NCBI RefSeq assembly: GCF_000372725.1
Contig: NW_005202428.1
Location: forward strand, 853,331 to 917,330
DNA from: Emiliania huxleyi CCMP1516
Lineage: Eukaryota; Haptophyta; Isochrysidales; Noelaerhabdaceae
Length of the DNA stretch: 64,000 nt
Direction of reading: 5' to 3'
The notes below the pieces were generated by a model that had not been told where the DNA came from, did no database searches, and saw only the letters and a list, made by a program, of their open reading frames with translations. Shown here piece after piece: positions 43,101-57,499 of this stretch. Made by a program: the position numbers and the translations under genes. Numbering within the stretch: position 1 is the stretch's first letter; the number at the start of each line of letters is the position of its first letter.

Positions 43101-43818
43101 CGCAGAATTTTGGCTACCTGGAGTGATACGCTGGAGCCCGATCGCGCCCGCTACTACTTAGGCTTGGTCGCGCGAGTGTGCGCATGCTTGCGCGGCCTGT
43201 CGCGCATCTTCATCGACGAGGGGACGCTGCTTTCTATCTGCCGCGCAGCAGCGCCCACAGAGGATGACCGGCAAGGGCTCTTCGGGGGATGATCACCACG
43301 ACTTGATAGCCCACAATGAGCTGGCCTACTATGACGCCTAGGCGATACATCTGCGAGTGCTTGCATCGCTGCGCCCTCTCTGAGGCGGGACAGCCCGTCT
43401 CGCCAGAGCCGTCGGAACTGAGCGAGGATCCGGCCGAGGCGAATGCAGAACGGGTGATGGCTGCGGCGCTGGCTTACATGCGAAAGGTCTCCGAGGTGCA
43501 GGTCTATCTCACCACCTTCCCAGAGCTCGACCAGCCGTCGACGCGAGCCGCGGCCGCAGCCCTCGACACGGCCGACTTCGACTCAAAGGCGGCAGGCCGT
43601 TTGCTACGTGCGTGAATTGCATGCGTTAGAGCGCTGTCCGCCCCCCAACCCTTAATGAGATTCGCTCTCTGGCAGGCGATGAGCTCCGCAAGAAGCGACA
43701 AGAGGCAATGCGGGAGGCGTACAAGCGCAAGTTAGAGGAGTACAAGAATGGCACTCTGAGTGTATCGCGTGTCTCGCATGACACGCTGCCCGGCGTGCCG
43801 AAACAGGCCCCGGCTTGA
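40127..43818 (+). CDS. Large protein with about ten UBA-like three-helix repeats
   Basis: The first exon (40127-41932) has a low-complexity Ala/Pro N-terminus, a unique domain (QLGCTTAGLLFDLSRQQQRL, FGALTLSYSLCFPGYLEP), then repeats of about 30-45 residues such as EDLVRAMRAGGNEVEKAARH, AQVREVLQTCDYDERVARLL and DVEARLAMAGNDEVSVLSAL. A 68-bp GT-AG intron (41933-42000) splits one unit (VREFGGDLAK/AFLRANR). The second exon reaches about 42738 with more units (RQALDDHDFDVDAANTA). Downstream exons (about 42921-43290, 43320-43605, 43677-43818) add AVFEKTGKDAAAVVSHFE, AAALDTADFDSKAAGRLL and a charged tail. The pattern of a hydrophobic helix, short loop with Asp/Asn, and LL helix is UBA/CUE-like, so ubiquitin binding is inferred. 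Junctions after 42738 are unresolved. Confidence 0.6.
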
Positions 43819-43821
43819 GTC

Positions 43822-44168
43822 TCGAGTCTTTTAGACACTCAAGACACGGCCCGATTCCATCGTGCTACCTGCTACGTGCACGTCTCGTCGTGAACGTTGG
43901 ATTGAAACTGTGTGTGGTCTCTGTGTGTGGAGTGTGTTCCTGTCGTGCGTGTAAAGAGAGTCTTACGATTGTTTTGAAAGAGGGTGAGCCTTGAGTCCCT
44001 GTACAGCGCGGCGATACAGCGCGCACCCGACATGCAACTCCCGCGCGCACCCCGGCGATCGACGAGTGCGAGTGAGAGTCCCCGTGTGCACAATTAAAGT
44101 TCATCTCCACCGGGTGTGCGGGACGGGCCTCCGCGCGAGATTGTCGCAAGGCGCAGCCTGCCCTCAAA
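43822..44168. other. Convergent 3' intergenic region
   Basis: Lies between the stops of the UBA-like repeat gene and DNA ligase I. No repeat family or ORF of note; TTAAAGT near 44096 is the only AT-rich spot. Confidence 0.6.
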
Positions 44169-44171
44169 CTC

Positions 44172-48764
<4,593 letters not shown>

Positions 48765-48884
48765 CGGCGAGTTCTCCCGCGAATGTCGTTGTCCCACTCG
48801 CGCCTTGGCGATATAATAAAAAATGTATTATCCTAACGGTGTGGGGGCGCGGAGGGCTTGTTGGCGAGCCAAAATGGTGTTTTC

Positions 48885-48965
48885 CGAGGCGCTGCGCTAG
48901 GCTCAGAGCGAGTTCGCGCTGCGCTAGGCTCAGACGGCGAGTTCGCGCTGCGCTAGGCTCACAGA
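48885..48965. repeat. Tandem ~29-bp repeat upstream of DNA ligase I
   Basis: Three copies of GCGCTGCGCTAGGCTCAGA followed by CGGCGAGTTC-like sequence, about 120-200 bp upstream of the ligase start codon. It may carry promoter elements, but nothing specific is recognised. Confidence 0.85.
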
Positions 48966-49139
48966 TGCGAGTGCGCTGCGATAGAAGAAAAAACAGGGTC
49001 GAAACGACAACCGAAGGGAGGACTGTGTAGTGTAATCATGTGTCAAGAATCACGTGCTGCTGCTGCTGCTGCTACTGCTGCTGGCCTGCTGCTGCGCGGC
49101 GAGCGCCGTCGCCGAGGCGGGCCTCGGCGGAGAGCGCGA

Positions 49140-49560
49140 TTATGCGGCCTTTTCCGCGACCCGCACAAAGAAGAGGCGCCCTCCGTCAGCCTCGACCTGC
49201 CACCGGCTCGCGTCGACCGACCCGGCCGCGTGCCACACCTCCACAGCCCAGTGCGCCAGCCCGCAGAAGTTGCCCTCCTCGATGCCCCATCCCGTGGGCC
49301 ACGCGGCCAAAGCGGTGCCGAGAGGCGGCGGCGGCGCCGCGGTCGCCTCGAGACGCGCCGCGACGGCGTCAAAGGCGATCCGCCTCGCGCCCGTCGCGGC
49401 CGCCTCGGCCAGCAGCGCCTCCCCGGCCAGCCGCGGGAGGTCGCCCTCCGTCTCGAACCAGCACGACGAGCGGCCGTCGGCGCACGCCTCGTCCCACGCC
49501 TTGAGCTGGCGGACAAAGGCCGCCAAGCTCTTGAGGCCGGGCGAGGGCGCGGCGGGCGAC
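49140..49560 (-). CDS. Unknown protein, 3' exon only
   Basis: The last exon is convincing by composition: LKSLAAFVRQLKAWDEACAD, CWFETEGDLPRLAGEALLAE, GTALAAWPTGWGIEEGNFCG and WQVEADGGRLFFVRVAEKAA before TAA 49140-49142. Upstream the frame dissolves into Pro/Ala/Ser repeats (about 49560-49680, probably an intron with CCCTCGCCCG units) and no start was found; further exons may lie near 49700-49900. The family was not recognised. The opposite strand here (49054-49593) is also open, but its apparent signal peptide is just a CTG trinucleotide run, so the minus-strand reading is preferred. Confidence 0.45.
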
Positions 49561-49914
49561 GGGGCAAGGGAGCAGCCGGGCGAGGAGAGGTAGGAGGTGC
49601 TCGCCGGCGAGCGCTCCCGCGCCTGCGAAGGGGCAAGGCCTGAGGGCGGGCGGGCGGTCGGGCGGGCGGGCGCGGGTGGGGGGGATAAACGCTGCGCCGC
49701 CAAAGGAACCAGCGACACTGGCCGCGGCTCGTCGCCACGCGCCGGCTCGGAAGAGGGGCTGTCGGCGGCGAAGCAGAGTGGCACGCCTCGCCGCTCGAGC
49801 CGCCGACAGCCCCCCTCCTCGACGTGACGGCCGCTCCCGGAGCCGGCCGGTGCGCGCCTGACCCACGCCCCCTCTCGCACCCCTCCGACCCCCCCTGCGC
49901 GGCGCACCCGTCCG

Positions 49915-50430
49915 CTGTGCGCCGGCTCGAGCGCCTATTGCCAAATCGCGACGTTTGAGCGCAGCGCACGCATCCTCTGGGCGCCTGAGCGCGGCGGAAT
50001 CTTGCCAGAATGTGGCCGCAGGAAGAGCCTCCGGCGGGCCTCCGGCGGACGCCTGGCGGCGTGGCGCTGCGCGCCGGCCTGCGGCCCAAAGCCCGAACGA
50101 GCGGTCAAGTTAACTTGACGCGCCGAATCCCTTGGTTGGCCCTCGCAGCTGTGATACAAAAGTGGGGACGCGCCTGGCGGCGCGCCCCCAAAAAACAAAT
50201 TTCGGGATGAACACCGAAAAGGGGGCTAGACGCGTCCCCCATGACAAGCGATCCCACATGACAAGCGATCCCACCACAGCGTCTGTGGGGAAGACTACAA
50301 CAACGAAGCTTGAAGGCTGGACGAGGGGGCGGTCCGCGGAACTAAGGAAAGCTCGGAGCGCCACGCAAAAATTAAGGCGTTTTCGCGGGCAAAGGGCACA
50401 CGTCCCCTGTGACGTAAGAGAGGACCGTCC
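49915..50430. other. Intergenic region without a recognised gene
   Basis: Between the unknown gene and the 3' end of the plastid-type gene. It contains a short direct duplication (CATGACAAGCGATCCCAC twice, about 50241-50273). Nothing else was recognised. Confidence 0.55.
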
Positions 50431-50437
50431 TCCCCCC

Positions 50438-51031
50438 TCACAGACCGCATGTCTGGCCAGCGCAGTCCGCCAGCCGTTTCGCTATGGGCACGGCCAGCAG
50501 CATGAATGCGACCTTGTCCAGGTTCTGCCGCAGCGCCGGCGGCAGCCGGCCAAGCACTCCGCGCTCGAAGAAGTCGACCTGCTCGGCGGCGGCGACGATC
50601 GACGAAGGCTCCTCCAGCGCGAGCGTCCTCGGGTTGCACTGCAAAATACCCGGGTTCTTGCTACAGACGTCGCGCGCACCCTCTGTGCCGAGCATGCCGA
50701 CGAGCACGTCGTAGCAGCCGTAGATGTTGGATGGCGAATTGAGGTAGGGGAGAATCGTACCCGTGTTCCGCATTGCGGCGGCGACCGCCGATGCCTCATT
50801 CGCATAGCACGCCCGAAGCGCAGCCCAGAGCGCCTCGGTGCTCTCGCGCGGCGTGTCCGCGGAGAGCAGACCGTCCACCTCTGGCGGGAGGCGCGCGCGC
50901 TTGGCCCGCATGTCTTGCGTTGTCCAGCGGGCCATGCAAGACGGCGGTGATAGGCGAGCCGCAGGGAGAGGAGAGGTGGGACGAAGCAGCGGCTGGAAGC
51001 TTTGTGCGGAGACGAAAACGAGGAGCAGCAT
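50438..51031 (-). CDS. Plastid-targeted protein of unknown function
   Basis: 197 residues from ATG 51031. The N-terminus MLLLVFVSAQSFQPLLRPTS is a short signal peptide followed by a Phe-containing cleavage motif (SAQSFQP) and a Ser/Pro/Arg-rich transit segment: the bipartite import signal of secondary red plastids. The mature domain is mostly helical: AAAMRNTGTILPYLNSPSNI, YDVLVGMLGTEGARDVCSKN, PGILQCNPRTLALEEPSSIV and RLPPALRQNLDKVAFMLLAV, with a hydrophobic C-terminal helix. KNPGILQCNP vaguely recalls mTERF-type repeats but only one such segment is present. The frame is open further 5' across a dispersed repeat, which argues for the internal start. Confidence 0.7.
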   Translation of the reverse strand: MLLLVFVSAQSFQPLLRPTSPLPAARLSPPSCMARWTTQDMRAKRARLPPEVDGLLSADTPRESTEALWAALRACYANEASAVAAAMRNTGTILPYLNSPSNIYGCYDVLVGMLGTEGARDVCSKNPGILQCNPRTLALEEPSSIVAAAEQVDFFERGVLGRLPPALRQNLDKVAFMLLAVPIAKRLADCAGQTCGL

Positions 51032-51107
51032 CGTGAGTCGGGTTGTGCCTTTGTGCGAGTCCGACCGAGCTACGCCGAGCAGAGGGCCCTCTGCGGCGCC
51101 AATATGC

Positions 51108-51165
51108 AAAAAAGAATTTTATAACAAAACTCCCTCGCACAACACTGGGCACGGGACTTGTGCAA
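51108..51165 (+). repeat. Dispersed repeat family C, copy
   Basis: AGAATTTTATAACAAAACTC, then CCTCGCACAACACTGGGCAC and GGGACTTGTGCAAAAAAGAA. It lies about 80-130 bp upstream of the plastid-protein start and just past the stop of the next gene. Confidence 0.88.
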
Positions 51166-51187
51166 AAAAGAAAATAATGGCGCAATC

Positions 51188-52564
51188 CTACGCGCACCTC
51201 GCGTGAACCACTCTGTACGGCTCCGCGCCGTCCATCGCCTTTGCGGTCGCGTTCTGAGCCCGAGCGACGAGCTGCCGTGCCGCCACGTGCACAGTGCTGC
51301 ATCCGGCCGCGTCCCTCGCGTGGAGCAGCCACGCCCGCCTCGTGTCCCCCTTCGGCTGATGGCCGGGAGAGAAGCTCCACGCCGGCAGCTGCCGCCCTCG
51401 CCTCAGCTGAAACCTCGCCGGCCGCTGCCCGGTCCCGCCGCACCGGACGCCATTGTCGCGCATCACGCCGCCGCAGGCCGGGTCGGACACGCAGGCGGCC
51501 TTCGCCTCGTCGAGGCCGCGGTACCGCTGGTCGCACGGCTGCTGCCTCGGCGGGTTCGGCAGGTTGACACGCGCGAGAGTGAGCCAGCACGCTCCGCCGT
51601 CGTCCGCCTCGACTTGAGGGGCGGCTGGCTCGCCCGGGAAGGACGGCTGCGGCGCCTCGGAGAGAGAGCAGCGGGCCCTCTGGGCCTGGTGCCCGCCGCC
51701 GCCACGCTGGGCAAAATACTTGAGGTCGATCCGGTGCGCGCACAGCGCGCCTACCCCGCGAGCGGCGCTCAGCCGCACGTTGCTGCCTCCGAGGCAGGAG
51801 ACGCGCCCGAAGCGAGCGACGCCGCGGCGCGCGATCCAGTTGAGAAGGGTGGGGATGGCGACCTCGCACTGCACCGAAGCAAAGGCGGCCGCTCCCTCGC
51901 GGAAGGCGGCGTGCGCGGCAACCGGGAGGAAGGCGACGTCCGCCCACCCGAAGCAGCAGGCGGCGACGCCGAGCCCGGGCGACGCCGCCTCGCAGAGGGA
52001 CGCCGACTCGTTGTGCCAGAACCAGTCGGGCTCATCGTGCAGCAGCTCCTACTCCCTCACCACTCCTCCTTCGGTACCCCGGTGCAGTAGCAGTGGGCAA
52101 GGCTCTCCACGTGAGGAGCTCTCCGGGCGCAGGCAGAGCGAGCGGGCGCTGCTCTTGGAGTCCTTGGCGAGCAAGCCGCCCGCCGGCGCGAACGACGACT
52201 GCTCCTGCGAGTCGGCGATCACGCCCGCCCAGCCTCGCAGATTGAGAAACATGTCGGCGTGAGCAAAGAGCAGATGCGCCCGCCCGTTGGCGGCGTCGGC
52301 GATGTTGCGGTGCGCGTACATCCGGTGCTCGGCCGGCACGCACTCCACAGCCGGCAGCCGTCCTTCTCGGGCGCTCACGAGCCTCTCGCACAGCGCCACC
52401 TCGGACGGCTTGACGGCAGCGCGCACGCTCCAGCCCAGCCTTCGCAGTGCGGGCGCGTAGTGCAGCCCGTCGAGCAGTGTCGGCAGCCGCTCGACCGAGC
52501 GAAAGTCGTCGAGCCAAGGGAACTGGAGGAGCAGCAGCACCGGGACTGTCGAAGTGGAGGTCAT
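51188..52564 (-). pseudogene. Glycosyltransferase-like gene with one in-frame stop
   Basis: From ATG 52564 (MTSTSTVPVLLLLQFPWLDD) the frame stays open to TGA 51188 except for a single TAG at 52049-52051 (VVRE, stop, ELLHDEPDWF). The N-terminal half has GRAHLLFAHADMFLNLRGWA; the second half EPDWFWHNESASLCEAASPG, CCFGWADVAFLPVAAHAAFR and CEVAIPTLLNWIA, which look like an acceptor- or metal-binding region of a Golgi-type nucleotide-sugar transferase. The C-terminus carries a Cys-rich module (YRGLDEAKAACVSDPACGGV, MRDNGVRCGG) of PAN/WSC-like appearance. No intron removes the stop. It may be a nonsense allele, a sequencing error or a recoded codon. Confidence 0.55.
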
Positions 52565-52669
52565 CGCCGGAAAGAAGCTCCGGCAGACAGCACGCGAGAG
52601 CGCGACAGGTTCCGCTCGATTTTTTGGATTAGGGCTTCTCGGCGGATTGCACTTACGCGACAGCGGCGT

Positions 52670-53060
52670 TTGTCACTGTGCGATTTCGGGGTTGTGTTTC
52701 TGTGAACAGCGTCATGCTGCTGCTGCCGCTGCTTCTGCCGCTGTTGCTGCCTCTGTTGCGGTTGCTGCCATAGCTGCTGCGGCCGCACCACCCGGCGAGG
52801 CCATCCTCGCGCGCACGGACGCTACAGGCGCGGGCGCGGGGGTGGAGGGTGCGTATGAGGCGGAGATGATGGAGGCGCTCGCCGCGTGCGGCGACTGAGC
52901 GCCTCCCTCTCTCTCCGGCTGCGCGCCTGACCGGTGCGGCCTCCGAGTCGGCGTCTAGCGCGCGCGATAAGGTTTTTGCTCGCCTTCCCTGGGACCCCGT
53001 GTTGCGTGACTCTGTGCGATTTCGGGTCCGGGGTTGTGCGTTTACGTGAACAGCGTCATG
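52670..53060 (+). promoter_or_regulatory. Duplicated 5' leader upstream of the deiodinase-like gene
   Basis: The sequence just before ATG 53058 (CTGTGCGATTTCGGG, then GGGGTTGTGCGTTTACGTGA and ACAGCGTCATG) has an upstream copy at about 52676-52713 (CTGTGCGATTTCGGGGTTGT, TTCTGTGAACAGCGTCATG). The first copy's ATG (52711) opens a 19-codon Leu/Pro peptide ending in TAG. Another frame reads through to EAEMMEALAACGD and TGA 52898. It may be a duplicated promoter or first exon. Confidence 0.55.
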
Positions 53061-54392
53061 GCGGGGGACACAGGGGAGCAGCATCGGAGGAGTCGAGTGC
53101 CTCTCAGCAGCACACACATGGCGTTCCTGTTCGCGGAAGCAAAGGAGGACGCGCCCGAGGGCGGCGACATGTTCGCAAACCCTCGCATGGCTAGAATGAT
53201 GAGGCCCGCTATGCGCATCATGATGAACGGGCTTATGAAGGTAAGCGCGCTCCTGGCCGTCGTCGCAGTACACCTCCGCACCTCGCACACTCGATCGCAC
53301 ACGCCGCAATACACCTCCACACGCCTCGCACACCGCAGTACATCTCCACACGCACCTCGCACACCGCAGTCATCTCCACACATCTCGCACACCGCAGACA
53401 TCTCCACACACCTCGCACACGCGGCGGCCCACACCCCGCCCAGGTGACGACGCACGACAACGACTGCACTCAGAAGGAGGTGGCCTCCTTCATGGTGCCG
53501 TCGTCGGTGGGGAAGCCGTTTAAGGACGCGCCAGGGACCTTCGACCCGAGCATGCCTGGCCGCATAAAGGACGTCATGATGGGCGGCATGATGGTAATGC
53601 ACCGCAAGGTGATGGAGGCGGGGCCCGAGCCACACAACAAGGTGAGCCCCCCCACCAGCACCGCCGCCCTCCTCGCCACCGTCGTCGACCCCGCTCCTGC
53701 CAAAGCTGCAGCCCATACCACCGCGCCGTCCACACGCCACTCCTACTTCACCGCCGCCGCCGCAGGGCATCACTTGGGAGAAGTATAACGAGCACCGCGG
53801 CTACACCACGCCGGGCCACGTCGAGACGTCGCCCGCGATCGGCGACATTGCCCCCGACGGCCCGATCTTCTCGATCGAGGCGGCGGGCCGAACTTCGTCC
53901 ACGCTTCTCACCGAGGCCTCGAAGCTGGCCGCGGAGTATGGCTCCGACAAGGTCGTGCTCTCCTTCGTCGGCATCACGTGCCCCTTCGCGCGCGCGTACT
54001 GCTTCCAGGACCTGTACCTCGCCAAGAACAAGGCAGTGCCGACACTCAACGTCTACATCCGCGAGGCGGAGCCCTGCGACGTCTTTGACGCGGGAGGGAT
54101 GCACTGCACCTCGCCGGTCGCATGCCGCCGCCGCGTCTACTGGCACAAGAGCGCCGACGAGCGCGCCCTCGTCGCGCGCGAGACCAAAAAGTACTTTGAG
54201 GAGTGGGAGGGCGAGGGCCGGTGTGCCATGTGGATGGACTCGATGGACGACGCGCTCGAGGCGGCGTACGAGGCCCGCCCGTGGCGCCAGTATGTGATCG
54301 AGGCCTCGACCGGCAAGATCACCGGCAAGCTCGGCCTCGCCCCCTTCAACATGGTTGGCAAGTGCGCAAGCATCAAGGCCGCCACCCACTAG
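53058..54392 (+). CDS. Iodothyronine deiodinase-like thioredoxin-fold protein
   Basis: Three exons join in frame: 53058-53240, 53444-53641, 53766-54392 (335 residues). The C-terminal domain has the deiodinase landmarks in order: DKVVLSFVGITCPFARAYCF (where animal enzymes have Sec-Pro-Pro), LNVYIREAEPCDVFDAGGMH, CAMWMDSMDDALEAAYEARP and WRQYVIEASTGKITGK. The active-site Sec is replaced by Cys (TCPF). The N-terminal region (MFANPRMARMMRPAMRIMMN, IKDVMMGGMMVMHRKV) is Met-rich. Related proteins in algae have no proven iodine chemistry; a redox or peroxidase-like role is equally possible. The first intron is a CACCTCGCACACC minisatellite. It is divergent from the gene at 52564. Confidence 0.78.
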
Positions 54393-54399
54393 CCCGCCG

Positions 54400-55447
54400 A
54401 GTTTATGCGTCGCTCCGCCGACCTATGCGCCGCTCCGCCGCCCTCTGCTCGCCGCCGATCGATGCGGTCGCTCGCCTCAAACTCCCTCGCGCGGCCTCGG
54501 CCTGCGGGAGCGGAGCACGGGCGTACAGTATTGCTAGGAACCGCCACTATCATTGAGCAGCAGCAAAGGGGGGGTGCAGGCGGCGCCGTCTTTCGCTGAG
54601 AATCCTATTGAGTGAGAGTGGCTCTCTCTCTCTCTCTCTACGCTCTCTCTCTCGCTATCGCGCTGCTCCCCGTCCCAGCCGCGGGTGCTGTGTACGGGCC
54701 GCGGGGACTCCCTCTAACTTCGCCGTCTATAGCCTATAGGTACTCCACGGTAGTCCCAACCTCTCTCCACACACAAGTTTTGCCACTTTGTAGGGAGAGA
54801 TTTTAGAAAACTAATCTCTTCTCTCAAGTTTTGCGACGCTCTCGAAGAGCTGAGGAAGTGGCTTGCACGCGTCTCGTGTCTCGAGCGTCACCTACTAGCT
54901 AGAGTACTATTTTCACGCACGTCCTAGGACTCTGATCCTGTTCGCGTCTTTGATACAGTTTTCGGTGAGACCGGAAGCAGATTCTGAAAGAACTCGGCAT
55001 TCAGAATCTCGGGATTCAGTGACGCGACAGCGGCGCCGAGTCCCGAGACGGATACTACGCGACAGCGGCGCCGAGACGGATATCAATGCGAGAGGAGGAG
55101 ACACGTGCCCGTCGAGCCTACCGGCCGCCCGTGTAGGCACACGTCGGCGAAGTAGCGTAAGATGACAGGCCATCCCACCCAGGTCACACACAGAGTTGCA
55201 GACCTCAGCGAGCATGACGAGCCTCTCTCTCGCCGGCGGCGGTGGGGTTCATGGCCTGGACAGCGTGATCGGGGACAGACATGGGGTTGCGAGTTCCATC
55301 CTCGAACGCATTCAGCCAGACAGAGGACGTGGGCTGCGCTTATCTTGGGTGTGACGCTGACGTTGGCGTGCGGGAAGACCATATCTTTGCACCTCCGTCG
55401 CTGAGGTAGAGGACAAGGGAGAGACGTCGAACGGCCACATCGACCCG

Positions 55448-55502
<55 letters not shown>

Positions 55503-55590
55503 AGAAAAGAGAAAAAACGAGGGATTCGAGGAGGAAGGGTTCTTTCGGCTGAGCCGGTGCGGAAAGAAATACTGGAGAACTCGACTGCTC
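54400..55590. other. Low-complexity intergenic region
   Basis: Contains a (CT)-rich patch (54625-54660), a small tandem duplication (CGCGACAGCGGCGCCGAG at about 55023 and 55060) and a (GA)n microsatellite of about 47 bp (55450-55496). Frames on the minus strand at 55180-55370 (ISAAHVLCLAECVRGW) are suggestive of an exon, but no neighbour exon supports it. Confidence 0.5.
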
Positions 55591-55599
55591 GCTACAGGA

Positions 55600-57010
55600 G
55601 ATGCGCGCTGAGTTTGCCAACGAGCGAGGTGCGGAGCAGCTGGTGCGCGCGGTGCTTGCCGACGGCCAGCCGGCTGCAGCGCATCAGCGGCCGCCTGTTC
55701 TGTCGCCGCCACCGCCGCGAGCGCGCATCTTTGCCCACAAGGTGTCGCGCGATGATATGTGTGATATGCAACATCAAAGAGATATATTTGCCACTTTCCG
55801 CACAAACATGGCACCCGACCAGCTGAAGCTCTAGACTCGTCGACCGAGCTCTGGACGATGCCGACCTCAAACCACCAGCGCCAGCAACGACGTGCCGCGG
55901 CTCGCCGCGCCGCTGTTGCGACCGACGACGTGCCCGACGCCGTCCCGCGGCCGAAAGGAAGAGGCCCGCGCAACCACTTCTGGGACCCGCGGCCGCCGGG
56001 CGTGCGGCGGCACAACGAGTCGAACGAACCGAACCAGCGCAGAGCGGCGCGTCTCGCGAGCGCCCGCGGCCGCCACGCCGACGCCGTCCGCGGCCGGCGG
56101 TGGTCGCGAATCAACGCGGCGCGGTGCAACGAGGCCAAGTCCTTCCAGGCTCCCGCCAGCAGCGCCTCGTGGCGTGGGCTGCACGGCCCTTCGAGACGGC
56201 CCGGGGGGCGGTGAGAGACCTCTCCCGCCGGCATGGCGCACTATATCACCCGTAGAGGCCTCTCTATAGTCGCCTTTTGGCACCTCCTCTATCCACGCCG
56301 CCGATTAGACCTCGCCGCATCGCATCGCCCCCTTCCCTGCCCCGTCGCCCTCCTGAGCTCTCCCTCCTTCGCTCCAGCCATGCACAGGACGGCTGGGCCA
56401 TTGGCCCGCGTGCCAGGCGTCCGGGACGGCCGGGTATCGGCTCCGTACTTTGAGCCCTCTTGGGCCACCCTCGCGTCCACCGGCCGGCAGAGCACCGCTT
56501 GGGCGACTCAGACGGCCCGCCCGACCAGCGCGTTCGATCGTGCCGCCCCCACAGCGTCAGTGGCGTGCGTGGGGTGGCAGGCGGCGTCAGCGCAGCCCCT
56601 CGTGGGGGTGCCCACCGCTCTCCTCTCACCGCTCCCCCCCGCCCGTGGCACCCCACACACTCGTCCCTCCTCAGGGGCGCAAGGCGGCACGGCACGTTCA
56701 GCGCTTGCCTCGGCCCACCTCGCCTTCACGCCCGCCACCGCGACCAAGGAGGTGGCCTCGGCGGCCCAGATGAAGCCCGTGCGGCTCGTTTGGGAGCCGC
56801 ATGCCGTCCCTCTCTCGCCGGCGCTGCTCACCACGCCAAAGCCTACGCCGAGGAACCCGTCGCGCCCGTCGCTCACGAGCTGGTGGCTCGCATCGACCGA
56901 GCCGTCCAGCTTTCTCACGCCCTGCCCACGATCAAATTCGAGACGACCAACATCCGACCACAAAAAGGCCCGCGCGTGCTGCGCGGGCCGGCGAGCGACT
57001 AGCGAGCCAA
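55600..57010. other. Region with overlapping ORFs of uncertain reality
   Basis: Open frames exist on both strands. Plus: 55601-55834 (RARIFAHKVSRDDMCDMQHQ), 55858-56214 (Arg-rich, 118 codons) and 56380-57018 (MHRTAGPLARVPGVRDGRVS onward). An alternative plus frame near 56840-57003 ends VQLSHALPTIKFETTNIRPQ and looks more protein-like. Minus: from ATG 56234 about 110 codons (EALLAGAWKDLASLHRAALI). No domain family is recognised. At least one small gene is likely, but neither strand nor frame can be decided by eye. Confidence 0.3.
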
Positions 57011-57099
57011 CCTGCTAGTTATGCAAAAATGCAAAAAATGTGCATGGGCAAAAACCACACGCATTTTTGGGCGCAAGAACCACAAGACACCCGTTCCCC

Positions 57100-57490
57100 T
57101 CCAGCCCTCCAACCCTCCGAGCCCTCCGAGCCCTCCGAGCCCTCCGAGCCCTCTTGGGGGGCAGTCACATAAGCCGCGACTTCGTTTTCTTTATCTTTTT
57201 GCGACCCCTCCCGGAGGGCCCTTCCGACCCCTCTCGAGCCCCCCCGCCACGAAGATCCTCCCCTGTCCGACCGTCCCTCCGAGCCCACCCGGCGTCTGGG
57301 GAGGGGGTTAGCCCTGTGGAGCCCTCCCGACGCCAATCCGACGGGGACCCCTCCAGCCCTGAGCTGTGGGCTGGCGAGCCACGGTCCGGTCGGAGGGGTG
57401 GAAGTGGGAGGGCTCGAAGACGGACCTCTCTCGCTCCGGGAGGGTGGAGGGGTGGAGGGTGGAGGGGTGGAGGGGTGGTTGAGCCCTCTA
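57100..57490. repeat. GAGCCCTCC / GGTGGAGGG minisatellites
   Basis: Five to six copies of the 9-mer GAGCCCTCC at 57117-57155, and inverted-type GGAGGGTGGAGGGGTGGAGG arrays at 57438-57480, within a C-rich/G-rich stretch. Frames crossing it are low-complexity. Confidence 0.85.
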
Positions 57491-57499
57491 GCTCTAGGG

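Noticed and set aside
49054-49593. Plus-strand ORF starting with a poly-Leu 'signal peptide'
   Set aside because: The Leu run is a CTG trinucleotide repeat and the rest is Arg/Ala/Pro low complexity; the minus strand carries a more convincing exon.
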